A stretch of DNA of 64,000 nucleotides from Kineosporia sp. R_H_3 (GTDB lineage: Bacteria; Actinomycetota; Actinomycetes; Actinomycetales; Kineosporiaceae), in assembly GCF_002198675.1 (NCBI RefSeq), contig NZ_MWLL01000162.1:1-64000 (forward strand), in the 5' to 3' direction. Below the pieces are notes generated by a model. It did not search any database, was not told the DNA's origin, and saw nothing but the letters and a program-made list of their open reading frames with translations. Below, piece after piece: positions 42,898 to 51,399 of the stretch. How positions within the stretch are numbered: position 1 is the first letter of the stretch; each line of letters starts with the position of its first letter. Both the position numbers and the translations under genes were made by a program.

Positions 42898-43947
42898 CTA
42901 CGCGGTGGGCGGCGCGACGACGATCCGGCCGGTGCTCTCCCCCGCCGCGAGCCGGCCGAGCGCCGCGGACGCCCGGTCGAAGTCGATGTGCTCGCTGACG
43001 AGCGGCCGGACGGCGCCCGCGTCGACGAGGTTCGTCAGCTCCTCGTGGCAGCGCCGGACGAGCTCGGGGTTCTTCGACCGGTACAGCCCCCAGTGCAGGC
43101 CGACGACCGAGTAGTTCTTGACGAGCAGGTGGTTCGTCGCGGCGGGGAGGATCTCGCCGCTCGCGAAGCCGATGACGACGATCCGGCCCTCGAACGCGAC
43201 GACCTTCGTCGAGGCGGTGAAGGCCGCCCCGCCGACCGGGTCGAAGACGACGTCGACGCCGTTGCCGCCGGTGACCTGCTTGACCGCCTCGACGACGTCG
43301 GTCGTCGTCCGGTCGATGACGACGTCGGCGCCGAGGCCGCGCGCGGCCATCGCCTTGAGTGGCCCGCCGACGACGGCGATGACCCGGGCCCCGGCCGCCT
43401 TGCCGAGCTGGACGGCGGCGCTGCCGACACCGCCCGCGGCGGCATGCACGAGCAGGGTCTCGGTGACGCGCAGGTTCGCCCGCCGGTACAGCGCGAACCA
43501 GGCCGTCTGGTAGGCGATGTGGAGCGCGGACGCCGTCACGTCGTCCAGGCCGGTCGGCGCCTCGTGGATGTCGGACGCGGGGGCGATCGCGTAGCGGGCG
43601 AGCGCGCCCTGCGGCAGCACCGTCGTGCCGACGACCCGCTCCCCGACGAGGTGCCGGCCGACGCCCTGGCCGACGGCGACGACCTGGCCGCACATCTCGA
43701 TGCCGGGCGTGAACGGCAGCGGCGGCCGCTCCTGGTAGTGGCCCCGGGCCAGCAGCACGTCCGGGAAGTTCAGCGCCGTCGACCAGACCTCGACGAGCAC
43801 CTGCCCCGGCCCGGGCGTCGGCACCGGCACCTCGACGATCCGCATGACGTCGACCGGCTCGCCGTGCGCGCCGACCTGCCACGCCTGCATCGTCGGCGGG
43901 GGCGTGGACGGCGGCGGCGTGGGCGGCGGCGAGGCGGGCGTGCTCAT
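42898..43947 (-). CDS. Zinc-free MDR family NADPH:quinone oxidoreductase
   Basis: 349 aa. A Pro-rich lead (PPPTPPPSTPPP) is followed by the medium-chain dehydrogenase fold: EVWSTALNFPDVLLARGHYQ, PFTPGIEMCGQVVAVGQGV, the NADPH motif HAAAGGVGSAAVQLGKAAG at about 155-173 and FDPVGGAAF. The Cys/His zinc ligands of alcohol dehydrogenases are absent, which fits quinone or enoyl reductases. ATG start overlaps the SDR stop (ATGA). Last gene of the acyl-CoA dehydrogenase-SDR-oxidoreductase set. Confidence 0.9.
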   Translation of the reverse strand: MSTPASPPPTPPPSTPPPTMQAWQVGAHGEPVDVMRIVEVPVPTPGPGQVLVEVWSTALNFPDVLLARGHYQERPPLPFTPGIEMCGQVVAVGQGVGRHLVGERVVGTTVLPQGALARYAIAPASDIHEAPTGLDDVTASALHIAYQTAWFALYRRANLRVTETLLVHAAAGGVGSAAVQLGKAAGARVIAVVGGPLKAMAARGLGADVVIDRTTTDVVEAVKQVTGGNGVDVVFDPVGGAAFTASTKVVAFEGRIVVIGFASGEILPAATNHLLVKNYSVVGLHWGLYRSKNPELVRRCHEELTNLVDAGAVRPLVSEHIDFDRASAALGRLAAGESTGRIVVAPPTA

Positions 43948-44708
43948 GCGACGGACCCGGCGAGGAGCAGGCCGCCGTCGATCGTCAGGGTCTGCCCGGT
44001 GACCCACGCCGCGTCGTCGCTCGCGAGGAAGGCGACGGGGCCGGCGATGTCCTCGGGGACCCCGAGCCGCATGAGCGGGTAGGCCCTGGCGACCTCCTCC
44101 TCGCGGCCCTCGTAGAGCAGCGTCGCGAACTTCGTCTTGACGACGGCCGGCGCGACCGCGTTGACCCGGATCCGCGGGGCGAGCTCGACCCCGAGCTCGG
44201 CGGTGAGATGGATGAGCGCGGCCTTGCTCGCGCCGTACACGCCGATCGGCGGCGAGGGCTTGAGCCCCGCGACCGAGGCGATGTTGACGACGGCGGCGCC
44301 GGGCCGGGAGCCGAGCCCCGCCTGGCAGGCGCGCTCGACCCAGCCCGCGGCCGCCGTGAAGTTCACCGCGAACGTCTTGGCGATCGCCGCCGGGTCGGTG
44401 CTCGCGACCGGGCCGGCCACCGGGTTGATCCCGGTGTTGTTCACGAGGACGTCGAGCCCGCCGAAGAGCTCGACCGCGGTCCGGACGACCTCCTCCTGGT
44501 GCGCGACGTCGTCCGCCTTGCCCGCGACGGAGGCGGCGTGCGCCGGGCCGCCGAGCAGCTCCACCGCCTCCGCGAGCGGCCCCGCGTTGCGGGCGGTGAC
44601 GACCACCTTCGCGCCCTCGGAGACGAGCCGCTGCGCGATCGCCAGCCCGATGCCGCGGCTCGCGCCGGTCACGACGGCCACCCTGCCGTCGAAGCGTCCC
44701 ATCGTCAC
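43944..44708 (-). CDS. SDR oxidoreductase (FabG-like)
   Basis: 254 aa. Classical SDR with TGASRGIGLAIA (cofactor), NNTGINPVAG, catalytic Ser in NIASVAGLKPS, Tyr-x-x-x-Lys in VYGASKAALIHL and a C-terminal GQTLTIDGGLLLAG. Likely a 3-hydroxyacyl or alcohol dehydrogenase in the lipid block. GTG 44708 has AGGAGG five bases upstream; ATG 44702 is the alternative. The region between this gene and the dehydrogenase has three TCACAG-type direct repeats of unknown meaning. Confidence 0.92.
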   Translation of the reverse strand: MTMGRFDGRVAVVTGASRGIGLAIAQRLVSEGAKVVVTARNAGPLAEAVELLGGPAHAASVAGKADDVAHQEEVVRTAVELFGGLDVLVNNTGINPVAGPVASTDPAAIAKTFAVNFTAAAGWVERACQAGLGSRPGAAVVNIASVAGLKPSPPIGVYGASKAALIHLTAELGVELAPRIRVNAVAPAVVKTKFATLLYEGREEEVARAYPLMRLGVPEDIAGPVAFLASDDAAWVTGQTLTIDGGLLLAGSVA

Positions 44709-44801
44709 GGTGCCCTCCTCGTCGCGGTCCCGCCCTCGGGCCCGTCGTGGTGCATCTTCACAGGTCTCCGACGTCACAGGTACCCGCGGCGGCGCCCGGG
44801 T

Positions 44802-45950
44802 TCACAGCCCCAGGTCTCGGCCGATGAGCTCCTTCATGATCTCGTTCGAGCCGGCCCAGATCTTCGTCACCCGGGCGTCGCGCCAGGCCCGGCCGACCCG
44901 GTACTCGTTCATGAACCCGTAGCCGCCGTGCAGCTGGACGCACGCGTCGAGCACGTCGTTCTGCACCTTCGCCGTCCACCACTTCGCCTTCGCCGCGTCG
45001 ACGGCGGAGAGCCGGCGGTCGCAGTGCGCGAGCACGCACTGGTCGACGAACGCCTGCGCGACCTCGACCTGGGTCACGAGGTCGGCGATGAGGAACTTGT
45101 TGTGCTGGAAGCTGCCGATCGACTGCCCGAAGGCCTTGCGCGCCTTGGTGTACTCGATCGTCTCGTCGAGGATCTGCCGGACGTGCGCGAGGTTGCCGAC
45201 GGCGGCGCCGATCCGCTCCTGCGGCAGCCGCTCCATCATGTGGACGAACCCGCGGTCGAGCTCGCCGACGAGGTTCGCGGCGGGCACCCGGACGTCGTCG
45301 AAGAACAGCTCCGCCGTGTCGGACTCGTCCTGGCCGACCTTGTCGAGCTTGCGGCCGCGGGTGAAGCCCGCCATACCGGTCTCGACCGCGATGAGCGAGA
45401 TGCCCTTGGCGCCCTTGGCCGGATCGGTGCGGGCCGCGACGAGCACGAGGTCGGCGCCGTACCCGTTCGTGATGAACGTCTTGGAGCCGTTGACGACGAA
45501 GGTGTCGCCGTCCCGGACCGCGGTCGTCCGCAGCGCGGCGAGGTCGGAGCCGCCGCTCGGCTCGGTCATGCCGATCGCCGTGACGATCTCGCCGCTGCAG
45601 AACCCGGGCAGCCAGCGCGCCTTCTGCTCGTCGGTCGTCAGCTCGGTGAGGTACGGCGCGACGACGTCCGCGTGGATCCCGAGGCACGACGACATCGCGG
45701 CCGAGACCTTGCTCAGCTCCTCGCCGAGGACGACGGTGAACCGGTAGTCGTCCGCGACCCCGCCGCCGCCGTGCTCCTCGGGCACCTGGAGGCCGAGGAA
45801 GCCCTGCTTGCCCGCCTCGATCCAGACGTCGCGCGGGATCGCCTTCGCCTCGACGAACTCGTCGTACCGCGGCCGGACGTGCCGGTCGAGGAACTCGGCG
45901 ACGGACGCCCGCAGCGCCTCGTGCTCCTCGGTGAAGATCGTGCGTTCCAA
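44802..45950 (-). CDS. Acyl-CoA dehydrogenase
   Basis: 382 aa from TTG 45950 (GGGGGAG upstream; MERTIFTEEHE is the usual N-terminus of this group). Oxidises acyl-CoA to enoyl-CoA with FAD. Motifs: TAIGMTEPSGGSDLAALRTTA (FAD/substrate), DKVGQDESDTAELFFDDVRVP, TKARKAFGQSIGSFQHNKF, LHGGYGFMNEY. The classic short-chain EGTNEI site reads AGSNEI, so the catalytic Glu is probably the one in LPQERIG, as in long-chain and isovaleryl dehydrogenases (inference). Divergent from the TetR-TesB-P450 operon with an operator between them. Confidence 0.93.
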   Translation of the reverse strand: MERTIFTEEHEALRASVAEFLDRHVRPRYDEFVEAKAIPRDVWIEAGKQGFLGLQVPEEHGGGGVADDYRFTVVLGEELSKVSAAMSSCLGIHADVVAPYLTELTTDEQKARWLPGFCSGEIVTAIGMTEPSGGSDLAALRTTAVRDGDTFVVNGSKTFITNGYGADLVLVAARTDPAKGAKGISLIAVETGMAGFTRGRKLDKVGQDESDTAELFFDDVRVPAANLVGELDRGFVHMMERLPQERIGAAVGNLAHVRQILDETIEYTKARKAFGQSIGSFQHNKFLIADLVTQVEVAQAFVDQCVLAHCDRRLSAVDAAKAKWWTAKVQNDVLDACVQLHGGYGFMNEYRVGRAWRDARVTKIWAGSNEIMKELIGRDLGL

Positions 45951-46000
45951 CGGGCTCCCCCACTGTCGGCCGACGGCCCGGTCCGCGGCCGGGCCTTGAC

Positions 46001-46014
46001 TAAGCGCTTGCTTA
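46001..46014. promoter_or_regulatory. TetR operator between acyl-CoA dehydrogenase and TetR genes
   Basis: Palindrome TAAGC-GCTT-GCTTA, also containing AAGCGCTT. TTGACT immediately before it (45996) could be a -35 box for the plus-strand operon. Placement suggests control of both directions by the adjacent TetR, as for lipid-responsive repressors. Confidence 0.65.
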
Positions 46015-46077
46015 CCTCCGATGCTCGGACCAGCGTCGCCGGACCGGGGCGCCGACGTCAACCACCGGGAGGTCGTG

Positions 46078-46704
46078 GTGCCGCACACGTCGCCCGACGC
46101 CCTCTGGGCGGCGGTCGAGCCGGAGGCGTCACGGCGGATGCTCGTCGGGGCGGTCGACGCGTTCGCCGAGCGCGGCTACCACGCGACGACGACGCGGGAC
46201 ATCGCCGCCCGGGCCGGGCTGTCGCCCGCGGCGCTCTACGTGCACTACCCGAGCAAGGCGGCGCTGCTCGCCCAGATCAGCAGCACCGGCCACGAGGCCG
46301 CCCTCGCGCTCGTCGAGGCCGCGGTGGCCCGCGGCACCGATCCGGTCGAGCGGCTGCGGCTCGTCGTCGCCGACTTCGTCGCGTGGCACGCGACCCACCA
46401 CCGGATCGCGCGCGTCGTCCAGTACGAGCTCGGGGCGCTGCCGGACGACGCCCGCGCGCACTCGGTCGCGCTGCGGCGCAGGATCGAGGGGGCCGTCGAG
46501 GCGACTGTCGCGGACGGCGTCCGGGCCGAGGTCATGACGGCGCCCGACCCGCGGCGGGTGGCCCGGGCGGTCCTGTCGCTCGGCATCGACGTCGCCCGCT
46601 GGTACGACCCGGCCGGCCGGGACTCCCCCGCCGCCCTGGGCGCCCTGTACGCCGACCTCGCCGCCCGGATGGTGGGCGCCGCACCGGAGGGAGGGACACA
46701 ATGA
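46078..46704 (+). CDS. TetR-family regulator of the lipid block
   Basis: 208 aa from GTG 46078 (GGGAGG five bases upstream); ATG 46021 lies only six bases after the operator and lacks a ribosome site. Helix-turn-helix: GAVDAFAERGYHATTTRDIAARAGLSPAALYVHYPSKAALL. The C-terminal helical domain (VARGTDPVERLRLVVADFVAWHATHHRIARVVQYEL) resembles TetR regulators that bind acyl-CoA. Its stop overlaps the tesB start (ATGA), so the regulator is co-transcribed with its likely targets. Confidence 0.9.
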   Translation: MPHTSPDALWAAVEPEASRRMLVGAVDAFAERGYHATTTRDIAARAGLSPAALYVHYPSKAALLAQISSTGHEAALALVEAAVARGTDPVERLRLVVADFVAWHATHHRIARVVQYELGALPDDARAHSVALRRRIEGAVEATVADGVRAEVMTAPDPRRVARAVLSLGIDVARWYDPAGRDSPAALGALYADLAARMVGAAPEGGTQ

Positions 46705-47681
46705 CGCCCGTGCCCGAGGAGACGAACCAGAGCGCCCCACCGGCGGACGAGACCGAGACCCGCCCCGTGCGCGAGCCCGACCCCGCCTGGCAGGAGAAGG
46801 CCCCGGCCGACGCGGACGAGGCGCTCGAGACGCTGCTGCGGGTGCTCGACCTGCGCGCGGTGCCCGCCGAGGGCGACGACGTCTTCACCGGGGAGAGCCA
46901 GCCGCAGCCGTGGGGCCGGGTCTACGGCGGGCAGGTGCTCGCGCAGTCCCTCGTCGCGGCCCAGCGCACGGTCGACGCGGACCGGCCGGTGCACTCGCTG
47001 CACGGCTACTTCCTGCGCGCCGGCGACTCGAACGAGCCGATCTCCTTCGCCGTGGAGCGGCTGCGGGACGGCCGCTCGTTCTCGGCCCGGCGCACGCACG
47101 CGCTCCAGTTCGGCCGGCCGATCCTGTCGATGATCGTCTCGTTCCAGGAGCCGGCCGACGGCGTCGACCACGCCGAGCCGATGCCGTCCGTGCCCGCCCC
47201 CGAGACGCTGCCGTCGGTCGCCGAGCGCTTCGCCGGCACCTACGGCGGCAACTACTGGGTGCGGCAGCGGCCGATCGACCTGCGGCACGTCGAGGAGCCG
47301 CTCTACGTCGACCCGGCCAAGGAGCCGTCGACCCGGCAGTCGCTGTGGATGCGGGCCGTCGGCCGGCTGCCCGACGACCCCGCGCTGCACGCCGCCGTCC
47401 TCGCCTACGCGAGCGACTACTCGCTCCTCGAGCCGATCCTGCGCGCCCACGGCCTCGCGTTCATCACCCCGGGCCTGAAGATGGCCAGCCTCGACCACGC
47501 GATGTGGTGGCACCGGCCCGCGCGGGCCGACGACTGGCTGCTCTACACCCAGGAGAGCCCGTCGGCGCAGGGCTCGCGGGGCCTCGGGCTCGGCCGGATC
47601 TACACCCGCGACGGCACGCTCGCGTGCTCGGTCGCCCAGGAGGGCATGGTCCGGGTGCCCCGGGAGAGCCTGCCGCGATGA
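46701..47681 (+). CDS. tesB: Acyl-CoA thioesterase II (TesB)
   Basis: 326 aa double-hotdog thioesterase. Motifs: RVYGGQVLAQSLVAAQRTV, LHGYFLRAGDSNEPISFAVERLRDGRSFSARR, the Asp of LASLDHAMWWHR-like region (MASLDHAMWWH), and SPSAQGSRGLGLGRIYTRDG near the end. The first 45 residues are a hydrophilic extension (ETNQSAPPADETETRP) not found in E. coli TesB. Frees fatty acids from CoA in the cytoplasm. Overlaps both neighbours by four bases, so strictly coupled with TetR and P450. Confidence 0.94.
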   Translation: MTPVPEETNQSAPPADETETRPVREPDPAWQEKAPADADEALETLLRVLDLRAVPAEGDDVFTGESQPQPWGRVYGGQVLAQSLVAAQRTVDADRPVHSLHGYFLRAGDSNEPISFAVERLRDGRSFSARRTHALQFGRPILSMIVSFQEPADGVDHAEPMPSVPAPETLPSVAERFAGTYGGNYWVRQRPIDLRHVEEPLYVDPAKEPSTRQSLWMRAVGRLPDDPALHAAVLAYASDYSLLEPILRAHGLAFITPGLKMASLDHAMWWHRPARADDWLLYTQESPSAQGSRGLGLGRIYTRDGTLACSVAQEGMVRVPRESLPR

Positions 47682-49045
47682 CCGCCACGAGCGCCGCCCC
47701 CGCCGCGCAGGGCCCGCCCCCGGGCCTGCGCGGGCTCCTGCTGGACTTCGACGCCATGCCGGAGAAGATGGCGGCGCTGGTCGCGACCCACTCGGGCGTC
47801 GTCCAGGGCCGCTCCGGCCCGATCCGGTTCGCGGTGCTGTGCGACCCGGGGCTGGCCCGCGAGCTGCTCACGCGCCCGACCGGGACGACGCAGGGCCGCG
47901 GCATCGCCGTCCTGCGGACGATCCTCGGCCAGGGTCTGCTCACGAGCAGCGGCGAGCTGCACAAGCGGCAGCGCCGGCTCGTGCAGCCGGCGTTCCACCC
48001 GGGCCGGATCGCCGTCTACGCGACCGACGCCGTCCGGGCGGCGCGAGAGCGCTCGGCACTGTGGCACGACGGGCAGCGGCTCGACCTCGCCGAGGAGATG
48101 TCGGCGCTGACGCTCGACGTCGTCGGCCGGACCATCTTCGGGATGGACGTCACCGAGGACGCTGCGACCGTCGCCCGCGCCCAGGGCGACCTGCTGAGCC
48201 TCTTCCCGCGGGTCATGCGACCGCTCGGCCTGCTCGCCGTCCGGCTGCCGACGCCGCTGCGACGGCGGGTCCGCCGGGACGTCGAAGCGCTCGACGAGGT
48301 CGTCGAGCACGTCGTCGCGGCCCGGCGCGCGGGCGGCGACACCGGCGACATGGTGAGCATGCTGCTCGCCGTCCGGGACGAGGAGACCGGCGAGCCGATG
48401 CCGGCCCGGCAGGTCCGCGACGAGGTCCTCACCCTGCTGCTCGCCGGGCACGAGACCACGGCGGTGCTCCTGTCGTGGGCCTGGTACGAGCTCGCCCGAG
48501 ACCCGGAGGCGGCGGCCCTGCTCGACGCCGAGCTGGCGACGCCGCAGGCCCTCGACGCGCTGGACCGCGCGGACTGGCAGGCGCTGCCGGTGACCCGGGC
48601 CGTCGTCGCCGAGACGCTGCGGCTTCGCCCGCCGGCGCACACGACGACCCGGGTCGCGACCACCGACATCACCCTCGGCGACACGCAGGTGCGGGCCGGC
48701 ACGGTCTGCTTCGTCTCGCCGTTCGCGCTGGGCCGCGACCCGAAGTCGTGGGGCCCGGACGCCGACCGGTGGCGGCCGCAGCGCTGGCTCGACCCCGAGG
48801 GCCGCTACGACGAGGCCGCCCCGGGCCAGCCCCGCGGGGCCTTCCTGCCGTTCGGGGCCGGCTCGCGGGTCTGCATCGGGGCCGCGTTCGCCCAGATGGA
48901 GGCGACGCTGCTGCTCGCGACGCTGGCCCGGGACTGGCGGGCCGAGGTGACGCCGGGCTTCGACCCCGGCCTGCAGCCGCTCGTCACCCTGCGGCCGCGC
49001 CGGGGGGTTCCTGCGACGCTGCGAGCGCGACGAGGTCCCACGTGA
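47678..49045 (+). CDS. Cytochrome P450
   Basis: 455 aa. I-helix AGHETTA at about 264, ExxR in ETLRLRPP (about 310), PERF-like DRWRPQRWLD and the heme-Cys motif FGAGSRVCIGAAFAQME at about 392. The sequence resembles fatty-acid or terpene hydroxylating P450s of the CYP4/102-like class rather than short antibiotic P450s; this is judgement by eye. No ferredoxin or reductase gene is adjacent. Coupled after tesB, so fatty acids released by TesB could be its substrate (inference). Its 3' end overlaps the convergent GGDEF-EAL gene by 62 bases. Confidence 0.94.
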   Translation: MTATSAAPAAQGPPPGLRGLLLDFDAMPEKMAALVATHSGVVQGRSGPIRFAVLCDPGLARELLTRPTGTTQGRGIAVLRTILGQGLLTSSGELHKRQRRLVQPAFHPGRIAVYATDAVRAARERSALWHDGQRLDLAEEMSALTLDVVGRTIFGMDVTEDAATVARAQGDLLSLFPRVMRPLGLLAVRLPTPLRRRVRRDVEALDEVVEHVVAARRAGGDTGDMVSMLLAVRDEETGEPMPARQVRDEVLTLLLAGHETTAVLLSWAWYELARDPEAAALLDAELATPQALDALDRADWQALPVTRAVVAETLRLRPPAHTTTRVATTDITLGDTQVRAGTVCFVSPFALGRDPKSWGPDADRWRPQRWLDPEGRYDEAAPGQPRGAFLPFGAGSRVCIGAAFAQMEATLLLATLARDWRAEVTPGFDPGLQPLVTLRPRRGVPATLRARRGPT

Positions 49046-51335
49046 CGGGCCGCCCGAACCAGTAGCCCTGCCCCTGGTCGGCGCCGAGGTCGACCGCGAG
49101 CCGGGCGGTGTCGCCGTCCTCGATGCCCTCGAGGGTGACGACGAGCCCGAGCCGGCGGGCGAGGTCGACGACGCCGGAGACGATCTGCCGGGTCCGCACG
49201 CTCGTCTGCGCCTCGCCGACGAGGGACTTGTCGACCTTGAGCGCCTGGACCGGCAGCCGCCGCAGGTACCCCAGTGCCGAGTACCCGGTGCCGAAGTCGT
49301 CGATGGCGACCTGCACCCCGAGGTCGTTGATCGCCGACAGCACCCGCACCGCCGGGTCGCCGGCCTCGATGACGACGGCCTCGGTGACCTCGACGACGAG
49401 GTCGCGCGCCGGCATCCCGGTCCGGGCGAGGACGTCGGCGAGCCCGTCGATGTACCCGGGCCCGCGCAGCTCCAGCGGCGAGACGTTGACGGCCAGGCGC
49501 AGCCCGGAGCCGACGAGCCCGTTCTCGCGGTAGCCCTCGACGGCCGACGCGAGGACGCACCGGCCGAGCTCGGGGACCAGGCCCGAGCGCTCCGCGACGA
49601 CGACGAACTCGGCCGGCGGGACCTGGCCGAGCAGGTCGTCGTCCCATCGGGCGAGGGCCTCGACGGCGACGACGGCGCCGGTGCGCAGGTCCACGATCGG
49701 CTGCCCGACGGCCGTGACCGAGCCGTCGGCCAGCGCCTGCGCCAGCCGGGCCTCGAGGAGCAGCCGGCGCTCGCGCTGCCGGGCGACGACCCCGGGGTAG
49801 ACCTGCACCCGGTCCCGGCCGAGCGCCTTCGCCGCCTGCAGCGCGGCCGCGGCCTCGACGACGGCGACGAGGCGGTCGGGCGCGGCGTGCGCGGGCGCGA
49901 GGCCGCGCACGCCCGGGACGGCGCCGGGGGCGGGGTCCACCCGGCCCACGCCGACGCTCACGGTGATCCGCGGACCGAGGCCGAGACCCGCGACCTGCTC
50001 GCGGACGGCCGCGGCGATCCGGTTGCCCAGCTGACGACCGGCGTCGACGTCGCCCGGGGTGAGGACGGCGAACTCGTCGCCGCCGGTCCGCGCGGCGACC
50101 CCGTCGTCGGGGGCCAGGGCGCGCAGCGCCTCGGCGACGACGACGAGCACCTCGTCGCCGGCCGCGTGGCCGTGCACGTCGTTGACGGCCTTGAAACCGT
50201 CGAGGTCGAGCGCGAGCACGGACCACTCCGCACCGGGCGGGATCCGCCGGATCCGGTCGGTGAGACCGCGGCGGTTCACCAGGTGGGTGAGCGGGTCGAT
50301 CCGGGCCTGCCAGCGCAGCTGGGTGGTGAGGCGGGCCCGCAGCCGGCCGAGCACGCTCTCCCGGGCGGCGAAGAGGCAGACCGCGACGAGCACCGCCGCG
50401 GCCGCGACGGGGCCGCCCGGCACCGCCCGGCCCTCCTGCGGGAACAGCAGGACGCCGACGAGCACCAGGACCACGGAGCCGACGACCACCCCGGTCGCGA
50501 GGTCGGTCGACCGGATCTCCCGGCGTTCCGCGGTCTCCACCGGCACGAGCTCGGCGGGGACCGACCGGTTGTAGAGCATCTGGCGCACGGTGACGCCCCA
50601 GCCGATGCACCAGCCCAGCGTGAGCGGCCACGGCACGTGCCGGCCGCCGTCCGCGGGCCCGGCGGTGATGCCGGTGATCACGAGCCCCATCTCGGCGGCG
50701 ACGAGCAGGGCGACCCCCAGCACGGACGCCGGCCCGGACGTCACGGGCTCCCGGACGACGACGAGCGCGACGAGCGCGACCTGCAGGGTGAGGACGAAGC
50801 ACAGCGCCAGGGCGACGAGGACCTGCCCGCGGCCGAGGTCGAACCCCACCTCCGGGCCGATCTCGAGCACCCAGAGCGCGAGGATCACGCCGAAGGTCGC
50901 CAGCAGGGCGTCCAGCCCGAGGCGCAGGCTGCGCACCAGGCTGCGGTACGGGGAGACGACGAGCACCCCGACCGCCACCCCGATCGTCTGGACGGCGAGC
51001 GGCAGGTCGCCGAACGCCGGCAGCCCGAGGGGCGCACGCGACTGCTCCCAGGCCAGGACGAGCCACGTCCAGGCGCGCACGAAGGAGCCCAGCGCGAAGG
51101 CCCGCAGCGACGGCTCGGCGGGTCCGCGCGGCGGGAGGCGCAGGCCGAGGCGCTCGCCCACGAGCGCGGTCGCCGCTCCCACGGTGGCGACGAGGCCGCC
51201 GGACGCGAGGACCGACTCGTCCCGGACGACGTCGGCGACGACGAGGGCGACCGAGCCCAGCCAGGCGACCGCCACCACGACGCGCAGGACGGCGCCCGAC
51301 CCGGGGGTCCGGTCGGGTCGGGGCACGCGCAGCAC
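48984..51335 (-). CDS. Membrane GGDEF-EAL cyclic-di-GMP protein, paralogue 1
   Basis: 783 aa from GTG 51335. Eight or so membrane helices occupy about 8-305, then GGDEF (about 335-490: LDLDGFKAVNDVHGHAAGD; intact RTGGDEFAVL) and EAL (about 525-775: VEALARWDDD, NVSPLELR, VEVTEAV, IDDFGTGYSALGYLRRLPVQ, LEGIED). Both active-site sets look complete, so it could make or break cyclic-di-GMP. The integral membrane domain is not MHYT or MASE1 by my reading. It is a tandem duplicate of the next gene. The start lacks a ribosome site; see the hexamer entry. Confidence 0.92.
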   Translation of the reverse strand: MLRVPRPDRTPGSGAVLRVVVAVAWLGSVALVVADVVRDESVLASGGLVATVGAATALVGERLGLRLPPRGPAEPSLRAFALGSFVRAWTWLVLAWEQSRAPLGLPAFGDLPLAVQTIGVAVGVLVVSPYRSLVRSLRLGLDALLATFGVILALWVLEIGPEVGFDLGRGQVLVALALCFVLTLQVALVALVVVREPVTSGPASVLGVALLVAAEMGLVITGITAGPADGGRHVPWPLTLGWCIGWGVTVRQMLYNRSVPAELVPVETAERREIRSTDLATGVVVGSVVLVLVGVLLFPQEGRAVPGGPVAAAAVLVAVCLFAARESVLGRLRARLTTQLRWQARIDPLTHLVNRRGLTDRIRRIPPGAEWSVLALDLDGFKAVNDVHGHAAGDEVLVVVAEALRALAPDDGVAARTGGDEFAVLTPGDVDAGRQLGNRIAAAVREQVAGLGLGPRITVSVGVGRVDPAPGAVPGVRGLAPAHAAPDRLVAVVEAAAALQAAKALGRDRVQVYPGVVARQRERRLLLEARLAQALADGSVTAVGQPIVDLRTGAVVAVEALARWDDDLLGQVPPAEFVVVAERSGLVPELGRCVLASAVEGYRENGLVGSGLRLAVNVSPLELRGPGYIDGLADVLARTGMPARDLVVEVTEAVVIEAGDPAVRVLSAINDLGVQVAIDDFGTGYSALGYLRRLPVQALKVDKSLVGEAQTSVRTRQIVSGVVDLARRLGLVVTLEGIEDGDTARLAVDLGADQGQGYWFGRPVTWDLVALAASQEPPGAAAG

Positions 51336-51341
51336 GCGTGC

Positions 51342-51347
51342 AGTATG
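51342..51347 (-). promoter_or_regulatory. CATACT hexamer upstream of GGDEF-EAL paralogue 1
   Basis: On the minus strand CATACTG lies six bases before the GTG. The paralogous gene at 53784 has CATACTG at seven bases, and both have GCGTG at the start, so the element was copied with the gene or is conserved. Probable -10 of a leaderless transcript. Confidence 0.4.
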
Positions 51348-51399
51348 ACCGGTTCGCGCCGGCGGCGTGATCTTCGTCCGCAACCCGGCCGGTGCGCGG

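Noticed and set aside
44757-44800. TCACAG direct repeats between acyl-CoA dehydrogenase and SDR genes
   Set aside because: Short, irregularly spaced and without a recognisable operator pattern; could be chance.
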